From assembly GCA_012515445.1 (NCBI GenBank), contig JAAYYI010000100.1, positions 1-43,290 on the forward strand: a stretch of 43,290 bases of DNA, written 5' to 3'. This document shows positions 30,320-39,802 of this stretch, piece after piece. The notes under the pieces are model-generated. The model did no database searches and had not been told where the DNA came from. It saw only the letters and a program-made list of their open reading frames with translations. Every line of letters begins with the position of its first letter. Position 1 is the stretch's first letter. The DNA is from Candidatus Bathyarchaeota archaeon. GTDB taxonomy: Archaea; Thermoproteota; Bathyarchaeia; Bathyarchaeales; Bathycorpusculaceae. The position numbers were made by a program, and so were the translations under genes.

Positions 30320-31980
30320 GGCGTTATACACTCGGAGTTGCAGGCGTCAGATGCTTTCTTGCTTTTACCCTGCTCGAGCGCCCAGCTGAATTTGCTCCTG
30401 AGCGTTTTAGGGTAGAATTTTTCGATATCGAACTTTACCTTCTTCGCCCACTTAACGTACGCCTGCGGGTCGATGTAGCTTTTAAGCGAGGTGCCAAGGT
30501 TGTATTCACGTGTTAGTTTAGTGAGCTCGAGGTCGAGTTTGGCTTTCTCGATGCGGGCTTCGGCCGCTTCAGTTTTTTTGCCTTCCTTCTTTTTGGCTTT
30601 GAGGTCGTTTTGCATCTGTTTTAGTTTCTGTTCTTTTTCTGCCACGCGTTGGTCGTAGGTGGGTGGGATTTTGCGTTTGTGGTTTGCGACTTCGGCGACT
30701 TTGAGGTTAGCCATTTTGGCGGCGAAGTTCTTCTTGTAGTCTGGGTCGTTTTTGGTTACGCCGCTCTTCTCTAGCTCTTCTTTGACGGTTTTTGTGCATT
30801 TCCAGGTACGGAATACTTTCGCGGTGAGTTTCGGTACCTTCTCGGATAGGAAGCGACTCACTGTTTTGCTGTCGATGCCTTCGAAGAGGTACTGGACTTT
30901 CTTGTCTTTCTTGAATTCCTGGAGGTTCTTGACGACTTCTGGTGGCGCCTCGACGGTTTTTACCCATCTGACGCTGTCTTTACCTAAGAAGTCAAACGTT
31001 ACCTTGTTGCCCTCGATACTGATATGCTCGTCGCGTAGTGTGATGGCGCCGACTGTGTCTGCTTCGTCTGGATCCTTTTCGTCGCCAACCCTCATGTTCA
31101 CCGCCAGAATCAGCCACGCAACCGTAGCTACTTTGCGGCGCATAATGTCTTTTGATTCTAAGTTCTTGAGAATGTGCTTCTCGACGACGCCGATTTGTTT
31201 GCCGAGGTTTTCGGCTTTCTGGAATTTCTCTTTCTCGCGGTTCTGCTTAAGAAACGCGGTATCGCTGAACCAGACATACTTGACTTTACCAGTGAGTTTG
31301 TCGATCCATTTAGCGACGTACATCTTGTTTGGTTCCCACGTGATTTTGCCCATCCAGCCTTCGGGTTTAGGCGCGTCGGGTGAAAGGTTGATTGCTATAT
31401 CTTCTTGGCTTGGGCCTTCTTTCCATCTGCCCCGCTGTGGGTGGTCGCCTCTGCCTGCAAATAGGCAGCTGGGTTCAGCGGTCCAGTTCGCCACTTCGAG
31501 CTGTTGACCGTCGACTAGGGCGTAGCCGTATTTGTCGCGGTACTCTTGGCGTTTGACTTTGCGTTCTTCCGCCAGTTTCTTCTTTTCCTCTTTAGTCATG
31601 GCTTCCCTCTTAGCTTTCTCGTCAAGGACGAAGGCTTTGATTTCGGTGAAGTCTATGTCTAGGGCTTGTGAGCCGCCGTTATTCAAAACCGGGTTATCTA
31701 CGTTAGCAAGGTAATTAGTTGTGAAGGAGCCCAAGAATTTAGCTTGCGGATTTTCTTTGCTGAGTTGCTCAAAGAATTCTTTCATAAAATTTTTAGTGAA
31801 CACTTTGTCGGGTGCGGGGATGGTGGTTGAGAGTGTCCTGCGTACCCACGCGACTGCCATAGGTTCGCTTTTGGATGTTAACTTGACTTTTTGGCCAGCG
31901 AGTTTGATGCTGAAGCCTTTAAGGTCGTAAGGTGGAACGTATATGCCGTTGTGCTTTAGGCTTTTCATAACATGCTTCAT
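30316..31980 (-). CDS. Eukaryotic-type DNA topoisomerase IB
   Basis: Relaxes supercoils by nicking one strand through a 3'-phosphotyrosine. The 554 residues keep the core motifs: RVGDEKDPDEADTVGAITLR (catalytic Arg), VANHKRKIPPTYD and LGTSLKSYIDPQAY with the active Tyr at 502. Between these lies a charged Lys/Glu linker (KQMQNDLKAKKKEGKKTEAA) as in the eukaryotic enzyme. The eukaryotic N-terminal tail is absent. Among archaea TopoIB occurs mainly in Thaumarchaeota and Bathyarchaeia-like groups, a strong taxonomic clue. GTGA overlap with DUF167. Confidence 0.93.
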   Translation of the reverse strand: MKHVMKSLKHNGIYVPPYDLKGFSIKLAGQKVKLTSKSEPMAVAWVRRTLSTTIPAPDKVFTKNFMKEFFEQLSKENPQAKFLGSFTTNYLANVDNPVLNNGGSQALDIDFTEIKAFVLDEKAKREAMTKEEKKKLAEERKVKRQEYRDKYGYALVDGQQLEVANWTAEPSCLFAGRGDHPQRGRWKEGPSQEDIAINLSPDAPKPEGWMGKITWEPNKMYVAKWIDKLTGKVKYVWFSDTAFLKQNREKEKFQKAENLGKQIGVVEKHILKNLESKDIMRRKVATVAWLILAVNMRVGDEKDPDEADTVGAITLRDEHISIEGNKVTFDFLGKDSVRWVKTVEAPPEVVKNLQEFKKDKKVQYLFEGIDSKTVSRFLSEKVPKLTAKVFRTWKCTKTVKEELEKSGVTKNDPDYKKNFAAKMANLKVAEVANHKRKIPPTYDQRVAEKEQKLKQMQNDLKAKKKEGKKTEAAEARIEKAKLDLELTKLTREYNLGTSLKSYIDPQAYVKWAKKVKFDIEKFYPKTLRSKFSWALEQGKSKKASDACNSECITP

Positions 31981-32125
31981 TTAACGTCTTTAACCTCGGT
32001 TTGCGGCAAAGTTTTCTTTGTGTCTTTGCCATTCTAGGTTTATATGGGTTTTGTTGCTAAAGCTGCAACAGCCACCTGACGCAGCCGCGCCGCTTAAAAA
32101 CTTTGGCGCTACAGCGTTATAAAAA

Positions 32126-32533
32126 TCAGGAGAAAAGCCGTTTTTGGCGTTTAGCGGCGCGGTCGCTCTGCAGCTTCTTATACACTGCCTCAACGTTCTT
32201 GCGCTCAACATAGCCCTTATGAGGTCGGAAGCCGCCGCTGAATCCGCCGGGAATATGCATCAACTCATGGATGAGAGTCTTCTCTTTATCCTCCGCTGAC
32301 ATTTTATCATAGATTTCCGATATGACTTCAATAGTGTAGGACGGAGGAAGATTGAGCACACCCTGCCAGATTTTTCCTAAGCCATGGATGCGGGCGATTG
32401 TGCGTCTTGCTTTGCTGCCCTTGCTTCTCACGCAGTAGACGAATTGGGGCACGACATGGTAGAATTCGCATTCGGCTGCAAGCTGGTCAACTTGATGTTT
32501 GATTTCGGGAGCTTCATAATACTTGATTGGCAA
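32126..32533 (-). CDS. Putative zinc metallopeptidase (phage-metallopeptidase-like)
   Basis: A 135-aa protein with H-E-x-x-H (HELMH, residues 89-93) and a third His at 105 in GGFSGGFRPHKGYVE, the short spacing seen in the putative metallopeptidase family found in archaea and phages. The N-terminus has YYEAPEIKHQVDQLAAE. It may cut proteins, but no substrate is known. Starts at TTG 32533, with GAGGG about 10 nt upstream. The spacer to topoisomerase IB (31981-32125) shows no gene. Confidence 0.7.
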   Translation of the reverse strand: MPIKYYEAPEIKHQVDQLAAECEFYHVVPQFVYCVRSKGSKARRTIARIHGLGKIWQGVLNLPPSYTIEVISEIYDKMSAEDKEKTLIHELMHIPGGFSGGFRPHKGYVERKNVEAVYKKLQSDRAAKRQKRLFS

Positions 32534-32618
32534 ACCGCTTTTCCCTCTCTCTTAGTAGTTTCCATATGTTGTGTTGCTTAAAAAATTAAGTGCTCCGCTC
32601 CGCATTTTCGCTTTGGTG

Positions 32619-33692
32619 CTAGCCGACCAGTTTCTTTAGAATCGGCACTTTCTTCGCTGCATAAACCAGCACGATAGAAACTATGAGCACAATAGCAGCG
32701 AATATGGGTACATCAATCAGAGGAATGAATGTAAGGGTGTTTAGCCATACGCCGAATACGCTTGTCGTGAGTGAAATGAGCACTATCATGTGGATTAGGT
32801 AGAGTGGAAGCGTGTTTTCGCTGACCCAGTGGATTACGCGGCTGGTTTTAGCGTACTTGCCGATGCCGCTGAAGTCTAGTGAGATTAGCAGGTAGAAGAA
32901 CGCTGACGAGGCGACTATGATGGTGGGGTTCATGTAGTTGTGGAAGTAGCCCAGATATGTTTGGCCTGATGTCGCTGCGAGTAGCCACTCGCCGGCTACT
33001 GCTCCGAAGATGCCTAAAGCAAAGATCGCAGCGGATTTTCTGGGCGTCATTTTGGAGTAAAGCAGATAGGTGCCCAGTAGGAAGTAGCCGACCCAGTTGA
33101 AGAATACAAATGGGAAGGGAAAATATGTGAAGTCGGTGAAGGTATGAATGAATGGCGTCGTCACCGTACCGGCGAACCAGAGGACCAGAAAGTAGAGGAG
33201 CAGTTTGCGATCCAGATGTTTAACCAGCACGCGGAGCACCGGCGTAACGGCGTAGAGGCCCATAAGCAGGTAAAGGTACCAAAGGTGATAGTATGAGCCG
33301 CTTAGCAGCCCCTGCCCCACATTGAAGAGCGTTAAGGGTTTACCCAAAACAGTGAAGCTCCACGCGAAGTATATCACTGTCCAGAAGATGAAGGGCAACG
33401 CAATCCGGTTAAGGCGTTTTCGGTAGAACACGCGGAGGGGTTCGTTGTCGCGGTTGGGATTAAGCAGGAGCGCGCCTGTTAACATGACAAATAGGGGCAC
33501 ACCGATTAGGCCTACTGCCTCGTAAAAGTCCTGAGTGAACCAGTTAAGAATATCAAGCGCAGAAACCTCGGGGTTGAGGAACTGGTAGGGGAAGCCTGTG
33601 CAGTGCAGAACAACTACAAGTGAGATGGCGATGAAGCGGACAACGTCAATTGAGTAGTTTGGCTCAACAGGTTTAGCGTCTGTGCTGTCCAC
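32619..33692 (-). CDS. Acyltransferase family 3 (OatA/ExoZ-like) membrane protein
   Basis: A 357-aa membrane protein with about ten helices. The N-terminal SIDVVRFIAISLVVVLHCTG has the conserved R-x-x-A-x-x-x-V-x-x-H pattern of the family, and YHLWYLYLLMGLYAVTPVLR is the typical helix with the W-Y-L motif. These enzymes O-acylate sugars of surface glycans or small molecules. The acceptor is unknown. It is 86 nt downstream of the P-type ATPase on the same strand. Confidence 0.88.
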   Translation of the reverse strand: MDSTDAKPVEPNYSIDVVRFIAISLVVVLHCTGFPYQFLNPEVSALDILNWFTQDFYEAVGLIGVPLFVMLTGALLLNPNRDNEPLRVFYRKRLNRIALPFIFWTVIYFAWSFTVLGKPLTLFNVGQGLLSGSYYHLWYLYLLMGLYAVTPVLRVLVKHLDRKLLLYFLVLWFAGTVTTPFIHTFTDFTYFPFPFVFFNWVGYFLLGTYLLYSKMTPRKSAAIFALGIFGAVAGEWLLAATSGQTYLGYFHNYMNPTIIVASSAFFYLLISLDFSGIGKYAKTSRVIHWVSENTLPLYLIHMIVLISLTTSVFGVWLNTLTFIPLIDVPIFAAIVLIVSIVLVYAAKKVPILKKLVG

Positions 33693-33778
33693 TGAATCTG
33701 CTCCCTGACTTTAACCAATACGTGTTAGTGCTAAATAAAATTTTAAACGGAATATAGGGCAGACTGGTACGCCGTTAG

Positions 33779-36382
33779 TTAGACTTTGCCTGTGAGTACC
33801 TTTTTGGGTTCCATCCAGAACGTCGCCGTAAAAGCAACCGCAACCACAAGCACCCAGTCGCCTGTGCTTAAAGAGGTGATCTGCAGTGCCGATTGGATGA
33901 ATGGCACGTTTACACCGACCACCAGCACCACGACGGCAAGCAGTGCCCACAGCAGCATCACCTTGTTTGATAGGACACCCTGTTTATGCAGTGGCACATT
34001 TTCTGAGCGGAAGTTCAGCGCTAAGAACACGTGGCCGAGCATCCATGTGGCAAACGCAACCGTCCTGGCTACAGTAACGTCTGGGTTGCTGTAGTAGGCG
34101 AACAGGTAAGTTGCCGTAACCGCTGCAAAGAGGCTCAACGCGCCGATGAATAGGGGCCTCAGCATTGTTTTATCCATGAATTTCCGCGCTGGATTAACAG
34201 GCGGCTTCTTCATCGAGCCCTTCTCCTGCGGTTCAGCTATGAAGGTGGCGGATGCAGCCAAATCCATGAAGAGCTCCAGCACAATAATCTGGATAGGCGC
34301 AAACGGCAGCGGAATACCCAGAATGATAGGGACAAGGAAAATCGATACCAACGCAACTTTGCAGGCAAGGTAGTAGCGTACGCCTTTACGGAGGTTGCTG
34401 TAGAGGCGGCGGCCTTCGCTTACGGCGGCTTCGATAGTGGCGAAGTTGTCGTCGGTTAGGACGATCCCTGAGGCTTCTTTTGCTACGTCGGTGCCTCGGA
34501 TGCCCATGGCGACGCCGATGTGTGCCTCTTTGAGCGCCGGAGCATCGTTTATGCCGTCGCCCGTTACCGCCACAACTTCACCCATCTGCTGGAGCAGTTT
34601 AACTATGCGCAGTTTATCCTCAGGGGTTGTCCGTGCAAATATGCTAGTGCTTTTAAGCGCCTGCTTTAAGGCTTCATCTGTCATTGCTGCGATTTCTACT
34701 CCCGTGAGCACCTTGGAGTTGTTGATGCCGACTTGTCCCGCTATGGTTCGGGCGGTTTCAGGGTGATCGCCAGTGATCATGATTACTCTTATGCCGGCTT
34801 GCTGGCAGATGTGGATTGCCTGTGGCACTTCGCGGCGTGGTGGATCAATAAAGCCGATGACGCCGACTAGCACCATGTCCCGCTCGATTTCTTGGCTGGC
34901 TGTTTCTGCTGCCAAGCGGTGGTAACCGAAAGCCAGAAGTCGTTCGCCCCGCTGCGCCATCTTTGCCGCCGCTAAAGAGGCTTGAGCACGTATCTCTTCA
35001 GTGATTGGGACTTCTTGGCCCTCGAGCAATATTTTTGTGGATCGTTCAAGGATGCGTTCGGGGGCGCCGCTGGAGAGAGACACCGTCGAAGCCCCAAACT
35101 GGTAAATGTATGAGGCAAGTTTACGGTTGGCATCAAAACCAATTTCACTCTTCAGTACCCAACCATCAGAAAGCGACTTTGCGTCTAAGCCAGCCTGCTT
35201 GAGCCGCTCAAGAATAGCGTTTGACATTGGGTTTCCCAATACGTTGTTGGGGGCGTCGCTTGCAAGGTAAGCGGTTCGCAGGGCTGATTTCTCGTTAGTC
35301 TTGAACTCTGTTGAAGCGTAGAAGGCGCCGTCAAAGTATAGGTGCTCGATGCGCAGCTTGTTCTCGGTTAAGGTGCCTGTTTTGTCTGTTGCGATTACGG
35401 TTACGTTGCCAAGTGTTTCAGCTGCACCAAGCCGCTTTACGATGGCGCCTCTGCGGGATAGAACGATGCTGCCTACGCCCAGCACCATAGTGATGATTAT
35501 GGGTAGCTCCTCGGGGATAACGACGAAAGCCAACGATAAGCCGTAGAGCACTGCATCCCCGGGGGTAAGCGGGGTTGGACTGTTAAGTCCCCGGACATAT
35601 GCGAGGACTGGAATTAGAATTGCAAAGAAGAGTGCTATCCAGACAAGGGTTTTGGAGAGCTGTTTCATCGCCTGCTGCAGGGCTGTTTTAGGTTCCTTTG
35701 CCGCTTTGGTTATGCCGGAGATTCTGCCTAGTTCTGTTTTGATTCCGGTGTGCACTACGAGGGCTTTTGCCCTGCCCCGTGTGATTACGGTACTGGTGAA
35801 AACCATGTTAGCCTGGTCAGTTATTTTTGTTGGCTCTGGCAATACGGCGTTGGCGTCTTTGATTGCTGGTAGGGATTCACCGGTTAACGAGGATTCGTTA
35901 ACTTCGAGGCCGTAGGCTTCTACTATGCGAGCATCCGCTGGAACGCGCTCACCGACTCTGAGAAGCAAAACGTCGCCGGGAACAAGCAACGATGTTTCCA
36001 CATTAACCGGCTGCCCATTTCGCAGTACAGTGGCTGTGGGTGGAGCAAGCTGCCTCAAAGCGGAAATCGAGCGTTTAGCCCGGTACTCGTTCCACACTTC
36101 CGCCAGCACCAGCAGAACTATTATGATAATAATTGTAGCTGCATCCGCTAAGCTGCCTAGTAGACTGTAGATTACGCCTATAGCGATTAAGAGCAGAATC
36201 ATTGGTTCAGCGATTTCTTCCTTTAGGATGCCTAAGAACCGGATTTCTCTTTCTTCAGTAAGTGCATTTTTTCCGTACCTGTTCAGCCGCGCAGCTGCTT
36301 CTTGACCAGTCAAACCCCGCTCAATATCGGAGCCTAACTCTGAAGCCACATCCTGTGGTTGCTGCATGTACGGTTTACTCAT
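33779..36382 (-). CDS. P-type cation-transporting ATPase (P2A/calcium-pump-like)
   Basis: An 867-aa ATP-driven cation pump. It has the N-terminal cation-ATPase domain (LTGQEAAARLNRYGKNALTE), TGESLPAIKD (A-domain), the phosphorylation site DKTGTLTENK, ITGDHPETARTIA, TGDGINDAPALKEA and about ten membrane helices. M4 reads IPEELPIIITMVLG where Ca pumps usually have PEGLP, and M6 reads VLELFMDLAASATF with Asp kept but Glu where Asn is usual. The ion may therefore not be Ca2+. ATG 36382 is preferred over the TTG one codon upstream. Confidence 0.9.
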   Translation of the reverse strand: MSKPYMQQPQDVASELGSDIERGLTGQEAAARLNRYGKNALTEEREIRFLGILKEEIAEPMILLLIAIGVIYSLLGSLADAATIIIIIVLLVLAEVWNEYRAKRSISALRQLAPPTATVLRNGQPVNVETSLLVPGDVLLLRVGERVPADARIVEAYGLEVNESSLTGESLPAIKDANAVLPEPTKITDQANMVFTSTVITRGRAKALVVHTGIKTELGRISGITKAAKEPKTALQQAMKQLSKTLVWIALFFAILIPVLAYVRGLNSPTPLTPGDAVLYGLSLAFVVIPEELPIIITMVLGVGSIVLSRRGAIVKRLGAAETLGNVTVIATDKTGTLTENKLRIEHLYFDGAFYASTEFKTNEKSALRTAYLASDAPNNVLGNPMSNAILERLKQAGLDAKSLSDGWVLKSEIGFDANRKLASYIYQFGASTVSLSSGAPERILERSTKILLEGQEVPITEEIRAQASLAAAKMAQRGERLLAFGYHRLAAETASQEIERDMVLVGVIGFIDPPRREVPQAIHICQQAGIRVIMITGDHPETARTIAGQVGINNSKVLTGVEIAAMTDEALKQALKSTSIFARTTPEDKLRIVKLLQQMGEVVAVTGDGINDAPALKEAHIGVAMGIRGTDVAKEASGIVLTDDNFATIEAAVSEGRRLYSNLRKGVRYYLACKVALVSIFLVPIILGIPLPFAPIQIIVLELFMDLAASATFIAEPQEKGSMKKPPVNPARKFMDKTMLRPLFIGALSLFAAVTATYLFAYYSNPDVTVARTVAFATWMLGHVFLALNFRSENVPLHKQGVLSNKVMLLWALLAVVVLVVGVNVPFIQSALQITSLSTGDWVLVVAVAFTATFWMEPKKVLTGKV

Positions 36383-36385
36383 CAA

Positions 36386-36647
36386 CTGCCCCTAACGGAT
36401 GAATGTGTAGGTTACTTGCGGAGAAGCTTTGCCTAAAAAGCTTGCGACAATGAAGGGTGGTATTTTGAGTGAGCGCTCTTCTGGTTTTTAGCGGTTTATG
36501 TTATTCGAATACCAGAGAAGGCATCAAAAAACCAAGTTTCATCTATATTTTACCTTAGGACGAGGTTCTTGAATAGGTGTTCTGATCAAACCTTTTATTT
36601 AGCTCTATACTGGTAGCTCAGTTAAAAACAAGTAATAGGTGATTGTT
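36386..36647. other. Intergenic region upstream of the ATPase and the small ORF
   Basis: About 260 nt, AT-rich, with the ATPase promoter on the minus strand and TTTTATTTAG (about 36592-36601) as a TATA-like box for the small ORF at 36648. Otherwise nothing supported. Confidence 0.4.
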
Positions 36648-36818
36648 GTGAGAGAACGTAAAATCATAATGGAAGATTACGGCGCAAATAACCCCCGAGA
36701 TCAAGCGTTAATAGAGGCATTGCTTGACATTAGACAGTTGCTAGCGATTCTGGTTGTACACACTGAATCCGGCGCTACCGCCGCAGCTATTAGAGATGTA
36801 GCTAAAAACAAGCCCTAA
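36648..36818 (+). CDS. Small hypothetical protein of 56 aa
   Basis: GTG start at 36648 with an upstream TAGGTGAT ribosome-binding site, TAA at 36816-36818. The product is acidic then amphipathic: EDYGANNPRDQALIEALLDI followed by RQLLAILVVHTESGATAAAI, probably two helices. ATG 36669 would give 49 aa. A TATA-like sequence about 50 nt upstream and a gene-sized spacer support it; no family recognised. Codon pattern looks like its neighbours. Confidence 0.5.
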   Translation: MRERKIIMEDYGANNPRDQALIEALLDIRQLLAILVVHTESGATAAAIRDVAKNKP

Positions 36819-36904
36819 CAGTGCAGCTACGCCGTTTTGAATAAGGTGGGAGTCGCCTTTGAGAGCCTTGGTAGAATATGACTAAAGGGTGTCCCCTTCA
36901 TTAT

Positions 36905-36926
36905 TTTCTAAATCTAAAAAAATAGG
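36905..36926 (-). terminator. T-rich terminator after rbcL
   Basis: On the minus strand a T7 run (36923-36917) follows the RuBisCO stop at 36945 by about 20 nt. Confidence 0.5.
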
Positions 36927-36944
36927 GAGCTAGATTTCAGATTA

Positions 36945-38165
36945 TTATTTCCAGTGCTCCAAAGCCACTGCGAGTTCTTTGTGGTCTTTACCGTAATCCT
37001 CAAGCGATTTGCCTGCAAGCACAGCATCTACAGCCTGCCGCATCGCAACCGCACCCTTGACTGTACCGTCGGGGTGTCCATGTATGCCGCCGCCTGCCTG
37101 CAACACAACATCGTTGCCGAAAGTCTCCAGAAGCGCCGGAACAAGCTGCGGATACAAACCTCCGGACGCAACAGGCAGAACAGGGCTAAGCTTACCTAAT
37201 TCCACCTTGCAAGCCGCAACATTTTCGAGCACTTCAGGTTTAGTTTCAGACATTTTACCAACCACCGTACCCACGTGAAGCTGGTCAACCCCGATGACAC
37301 GCGCAACCGACGCAATCGGCTTCATAGCGATGCCATGTAACTGGTTCTTAGTGAACGCTGCATGGCCCGCCCGATGAGCGTGGATAACTACTTTGAAGCG
37401 CTGGTCACGCAGTGCCTGAAGCGCCGCCCAGCCAGTAGTCAAGATGTCAACCATCACGTATTCGCCGCCCTGATTCACCACAGCCTGAGCACGCTTAATC
37501 ATCAAATCTGAGTCTGCAGTGATGTTTATCATGTAGACTTTTCGTTCGCCTGTCTCGCTCTGCGCTTTGTCGCGGGCTTCAAGCGTTTGTAAGAGGCGAT
37601 CGTCGAAGGGGTTGAATTTTTGGCTGCTGAGGTTTTCGTCGTCTTTAACTACGTCGCAGCCGCCGAGCCATGCTTCGTAGGCTACCTGGGCGTGGTCAGC
37701 TGTTTTTAATCCAAGTTTAGGTTTGATGATTGTTCCTACGAGTGGACGTTTTGGTACTTTGAGGAGTTTACGAATGCCTGCGATGCCGTACTGCGGTCCT
37801 TTAAAGCCCGCGAGCAGGGCTTTGGGGAATGTTATGTCGAGCAGGCGCAGGTTCTTGAGCGCCTTTAAACCGAAGACGTTGCCTGCGACGCTAGAGAGGA
37901 TATTTGGCATGTTGCCGTCTTCGAATAGCTCGATTGGGTAAGCGATTTTGATTACGTTACCATCTATGCGGTAGACGTGGGCGGCCAGCTTTTTCACGTA
38001 TGGCTTCTCTGTGGTTAGCGCGGTCCATGTGCCGACGCTGCTTTCCGCCGCTACACCGCCTGCAGCTTCCTTTAAGCTGATGCCTTCCGGCTCTACATAA
38101 AACGTACAAAGCAAATCGGTTTCTTTAGGCTTATAAGCTGTATCAACAAAGTCCAGATAATTCAA
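36945..38165 (-). CDS. rbcL: Form III ribulose-bisphosphate carboxylase (RuBisCO)
   Basis: Carboxylates RuBP to two 3-phosphoglycerates; in archaea form III completes AMP salvage. GTIIKPKLGL (catalytic Lys), GGCDVVKDDENLSSQKFNPF (K-D-D-E; carbamylated Lys and Mg ligands), HAHRAGHAAFT (His and Arg), VGTVVGKMSE (loop 6 Lys) and LPVASGGLYPQL, QAGGGIHGHPDG (phosphate loops) are all kept, so it should be active. TTG 38165 gives NYLDFVDTAYKPKETDLLC after the initiator, the usual N-terminus, with GAGG 8 nt upstream; ATG 38195 would add 10 residues. Divergent from deoA across about 84 nt. Confidence 0.93.
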   Translation of the reverse strand: MNYLDFVDTAYKPKETDLLCTFYVEPEGISLKEAAGGVAAESSVGTWTALTTEKPYVKKLAAHVYRIDGNVIKIAYPIELFEDGNMPNILSSVAGNVFGLKALKNLRLLDITFPKALLAGFKGPQYGIAGIRKLLKVPKRPLVGTIIKPKLGLKTADHAQVAYEAWLGGCDVVKDDENLSSQKFNPFDDRLLQTLEARDKAQSETGERKVYMINITADSDLMIKRAQAVVNQGGEYVMVDILTTGWAALQALRDQRFKVVIHAHRAGHAAFTKNQLHGIAMKPIASVARVIGVDQLHVGTVVGKMSETKPEVLENVAACKVELGKLSPVLPVASGGLYPQLVPALLETFGNDVVLQAGGGIHGHPDGTVKGAVAMRQAVDAVLAGKSLEDYGKDHKELAVALEHWK

Positions 38166-38249
38166 AGAACATTCCTCGCTACAATAAATTAGCACTTGTA
38201 TGCTTAAAATCTTTAACTACCATTACCAGCAAATACTAAAGGGATACTT
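38166..38249. promoter_or_regulatory. Divergent promoter region of rbcL and deoA
   Basis: About 84 nt separate the two starts and must hold both promoters. AT-rich CTTAAAAT at about 38202-38209 suits deoA, and on the minus strand the same AT-rich stretch suits rbcL. Shared control of the two pathway enzymes is an inference. Confidence 0.45.
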
Positions 38250-39797
38250 ATGGAGCTACTTGTTGAACTTCTCAATATAACAACAGGCGGCAACCGAATC
38301 GCCCTAATCAGCGAAGCAACCGCAAGCCATCTGGGAGTGCACAGTTCAGACCGCATAAAAATAACCTACAAAGGACAAGCGATGATAGCCATCGCTAACC
38401 TTGCAGAACACTACCCAAACGATCGAATCGGACTCTTCGAGGAAACCGAAACCGCACTAAGCGGCATTAAAAACGGCGAGTTCGTGCAGGTGCAGCTTGC
38501 GCCGCTTCCAGAATCCCTCTTCAACATCCGCTCCAAATTACATGGCGAACGGTTGCGAGAACAAGACATCAATGCGATTGTCAAAGACGTCGTCGAACGC
38601 CACCTAAGCACCGTCGAAATAGCAGGCTTTCTAACCGCCCTGAGTATCCATGGACTCAGCACAGGTGAAACAGAAGCCCTCTCACGCGCCATGATAACAA
38701 CCGGAAGAACAATCGACTTCGGTGCAGGCCCAATCCTTGACAAACACAGCGTCGGAGGTATCCCCGGAGACAAAACAAGCATGATGGTTGTCCCCATCGT
38801 TGCCGCAGCCGGCTTCACCATACCCAAAACCAGTTCGCGCGCCATCACTTCACCCGCAGGCACCTCAGATAGAGTGGAAACGCTCTGTCCAGTAAACTTC
38901 GGCATAGACGAAATCAAAGAAATCGTCAAGAAAACCGGAGGCTGCCTAGTCTGGGGAGGAGCACTCGATTTAGCACCCGCCGATGATCTTTTCATTCAGG
39001 TAGAGTACCCGCTGGGAATCGACCCCATGCTACTACCCTCAATCCTAAGCAAAAAGAAAGCGATGGGATCAACCCACGTTGTAATCGATATCCCGACTGG
39101 CATGGGCGCAAAAATCAAGACGCGACAGGAAGCATACACACTTGCTTCAGACTTCGTCGATTTAGGTAGACGCCTCGGCTTGAAAATACAATGTGCCCTA
39201 ACGTTTGGTGATCAACCGCTGGGATGCAGCATCGGCCCTGCACTTGAAGCGCAAGAGGCACTAAACACCCTCATGGGGGCAGGTTCGCCTGACCTAAGAG
39301 AGAAAGCCATTAGTCTATCAAGCATGCTGTTGGGTATGGTCGGCGCAGAGAACCCCCGAGCCATGGCGGAGGAAATCGTGGATTCAGGACGCGCCGCTAA
39401 GAAGCTAAGGGAAATTATCGAGGCACAGGGCGGAAACCCGAATATTAAGCCTGAGGAGATACCAGTCGGCCCCAAACACGCCGCATTCCGCTCAGATTCT
39501 GCTGGTAAAGTCCTCTGGTTAAGCACCGATGACATCGTGCGTATCGCCCGAGTAGCCGGGGCGCCTAAAGAGAAGGGTGCAGGCGTGGTTTTGCATGCTA
39601 AACTTGGGGAGAGCGTGCGTAAGGGCGGCGTATTGTTTGAGGTTTATGCGGAGCGGGCAAGCAAGCTTGAAGCGGCTTTGGAGTTGGCGGGTCAGCTTAA
39701 GCCAATTGCGCTGAGCACTAAGCCTGAGGAGAGGATGGTACTGGATACTGTTCCCGAGAAGGCTACACATGAAAAGGCGTTTATGCTGGATAGGTAA
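38250..39797 (+). CDS. deoA: AMP phosphorylase
   Basis: Cleaves AMP (and CMP or UMP) with phosphate to ribose 1,5-bisphosphate and the base. The 515 aa length with an N-terminal ~85-residue extension is the archaeal AMP-phosphorylase layout rather than bacterial thymidine phosphorylase. LDKHSVGGIPGDKTSMMVVP (phosphate site), TSSRAITSPAGTSDRVETL and LTFGDQPLGCSIGPALEAQE are conserved. Next to form III RuBisCO, it starts the AMP-to-3PG route; the isomerase is not seen here. Convergent with the next gene, 5 nt between stops. Confidence 0.93.
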   Translation: MELLVELLNITTGGNRIALISEATASHLGVHSSDRIKITYKGQAMIAIANLAEHYPNDRIGLFEETETALSGIKNGEFVQVQLAPLPESLFNIRSKLHGERLREQDINAIVKDVVERHLSTVEIAGFLTALSIHGLSTGETEALSRAMITTGRTIDFGAGPILDKHSVGGIPGDKTSMMVVPIVAAAGFTIPKTSSRAITSPAGTSDRVETLCPVNFGIDEIKEIVKKTGGCLVWGGALDLAPADDLFIQVEYPLGIDPMLLPSILSKKKAMGSTHVVIDIPTGMGAKIKTRQEAYTLASDFVDLGRRLGLKIQCALTFGDQPLGCSIGPALEAQEALNTLMGAGSPDLREKAISLSSMLLGMVGAENPRAMAEEIVDSGRAAKKLREIIEAQGGNPNIKPEEIPVGPKHAAFRSDSAGKVLWLSTDDIVRIARVAGAPKEKGAGVVLHAKLGESVRKGGVLFEVYAERASKLEAALELAGQLKPIALSTKPEERMVLDTVPEKATHEKAFMLDR

Positions 39798-39802
39798 ACT
39801 GC

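Noticed and set aside
31990-32211. 73-codon minus-strand frame overlapping the start of the metallopeptidase spacer
   Set aside because: Partly a shadow of the metallopeptidase frame, with unlikely residue composition.
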